From Bacteroidota bacterium (GTDB lineage: Bacteria; Bacteroidota; Bacteroidia; Bacteroidales; UBA10428): a stretch of 5,772 nt of DNA. Shown piece by piece: positions 5,566 through 5,772 of this stretch. Position 1 is the first letter of the stretch, and every line of letters starts with the position of its first letter. The notes below the pieces were generated by a model. That model searched no databases. It saw only the letters and a program-made list of their open reading frames with translations, and was not told the origin of the DNA. The position numbers were made by a program, and so were the translations under genes. The DNA lies in assembly GCA_017860375.1 (NCBI GenBank), contig JAGDMB010000179.1:1-5772 (forward strand). The letters run 5' to 3'.

Positions 5566-5772
5566 TTATTTTCTGTTCACTGAACCTGCGCTGGAAGTGC
5601 TTACGTTTTTCAGACGGGGTTCTCCCCTGTAATTTATGCTTCCGGCACTGCTGCATTGAAAACTGGCTTCGTCGGTGATGAAAACACTTGCGCTGCCGGC
5701 GCTGGATACACTTATATCCCCGGTTTTTGCCTCCAGTTCATACGCATTCAGGTCACCCGCACTGCTTAAATC
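5566..5772 (-). CDS. C-terminal end of a GIN/DUF2807-like beta-helical protein (partial)
   Basis: The last 68 codons of a gene enter from the right edge and stop at TAA (5568-5566). The peptide runs in short beta-strand rungs, each introduced by the motif SSAG at visible residues 3-6, 23-26, 41-44 and 60-63, and ends SSAGSVNRK. The rung lengths of 18-20 residues, the SSAGS/SSAGD turns and the ending INYRGEPRLKNVS ... SSAGS match what I know of the GIN/DUF2807 domain (labelled 'putative auto-transporter adhesin head'), common in Bacteroidota envelope proteins. Those proteins usually carry an N-terminal lipoprotein or secretion signal, which lies outside the window. Function is unknown in general. 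The gene is on the same strand as hox but about 600 bp away, and there is no sign that it belongs to the hydrogenase operon. Confidence 0.75.
   Translation of the reverse strand, partial: DLSSAGDLNAYELEAKTGDISVSSAGSASVFITDEASFQCSSAGSINYRGEPRLKNVSTSSAGSVNRK

Overview
The window is dominated by a compact minus-strand operon, read from right to left, that encodes a soluble NAD+-reducing [NiFe] hydrogenase of group 3d: hoxF (4961-3159), hoxU (3146-2433), hoxY (2420-1872) and hoxH (1854-400). It is followed by the start of a hydrogenase maturation protease (hoxW-type, 398 to beyond position 1). Gaps between the genes are 12, 12, 17 and 1 nt, so one polycistronic transcript is very likely. HoxY and HoxH form the hydrogenase half. 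HoxF and HoxU form the diaphorase half. H2 is split at the NiFe site in HoxH, electrons pass through the HoxY and HoxU iron-sulfur clusters to FMN in HoxF, and NAD+ is reduced. The reverse reaction would dispose of excess NADH as H2. The protease would trim the 25-residue C-terminal tail of HoxH after nickel insertion.

The organism is probably a member of the Bacteroidota, an inference from three things: start codons are preceded by A/T-rich sequence without Shine-Dalgarno motifs; the flanking gene at the right edge ends in a GIN/DUF2807-like beta-helical repeat, a family common in that phylum; and the intergenic DNA is AT-rich with short tandem repeats. Genus cannot be read from the window.

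Right of hoxF there are about 600 bases without a convincing gene (4962-5565). The part next to hoxF holds the most interesting regulatory signal: a 30-bp palindrome (5009-5038, 12 of 13 arm pairs matching) with a core of TGTGA-N6-TCACA, the classic form of a CRP/FNR-superfamily operator. The distal part holds an organised repeat block: two tandem 16-mers, six tandem copies of an 8-mer ATTTGAAN, and an inverted copy of the 16-mer type sequence that would enclose the 8-mers in a 27-bp imperfect stem. The block ends 7 nt from the stop codon of the partial DUF2807-like gene (5772-5566, minus strand).

I see no wholly new system here. The points worth following up are the operator-like palindrome, the HoxF N-terminal domain that has lost most of its [2Fe-2S] ligands, the start-stop junction between hoxH and the protease gene, and the structured intergenic repeat.
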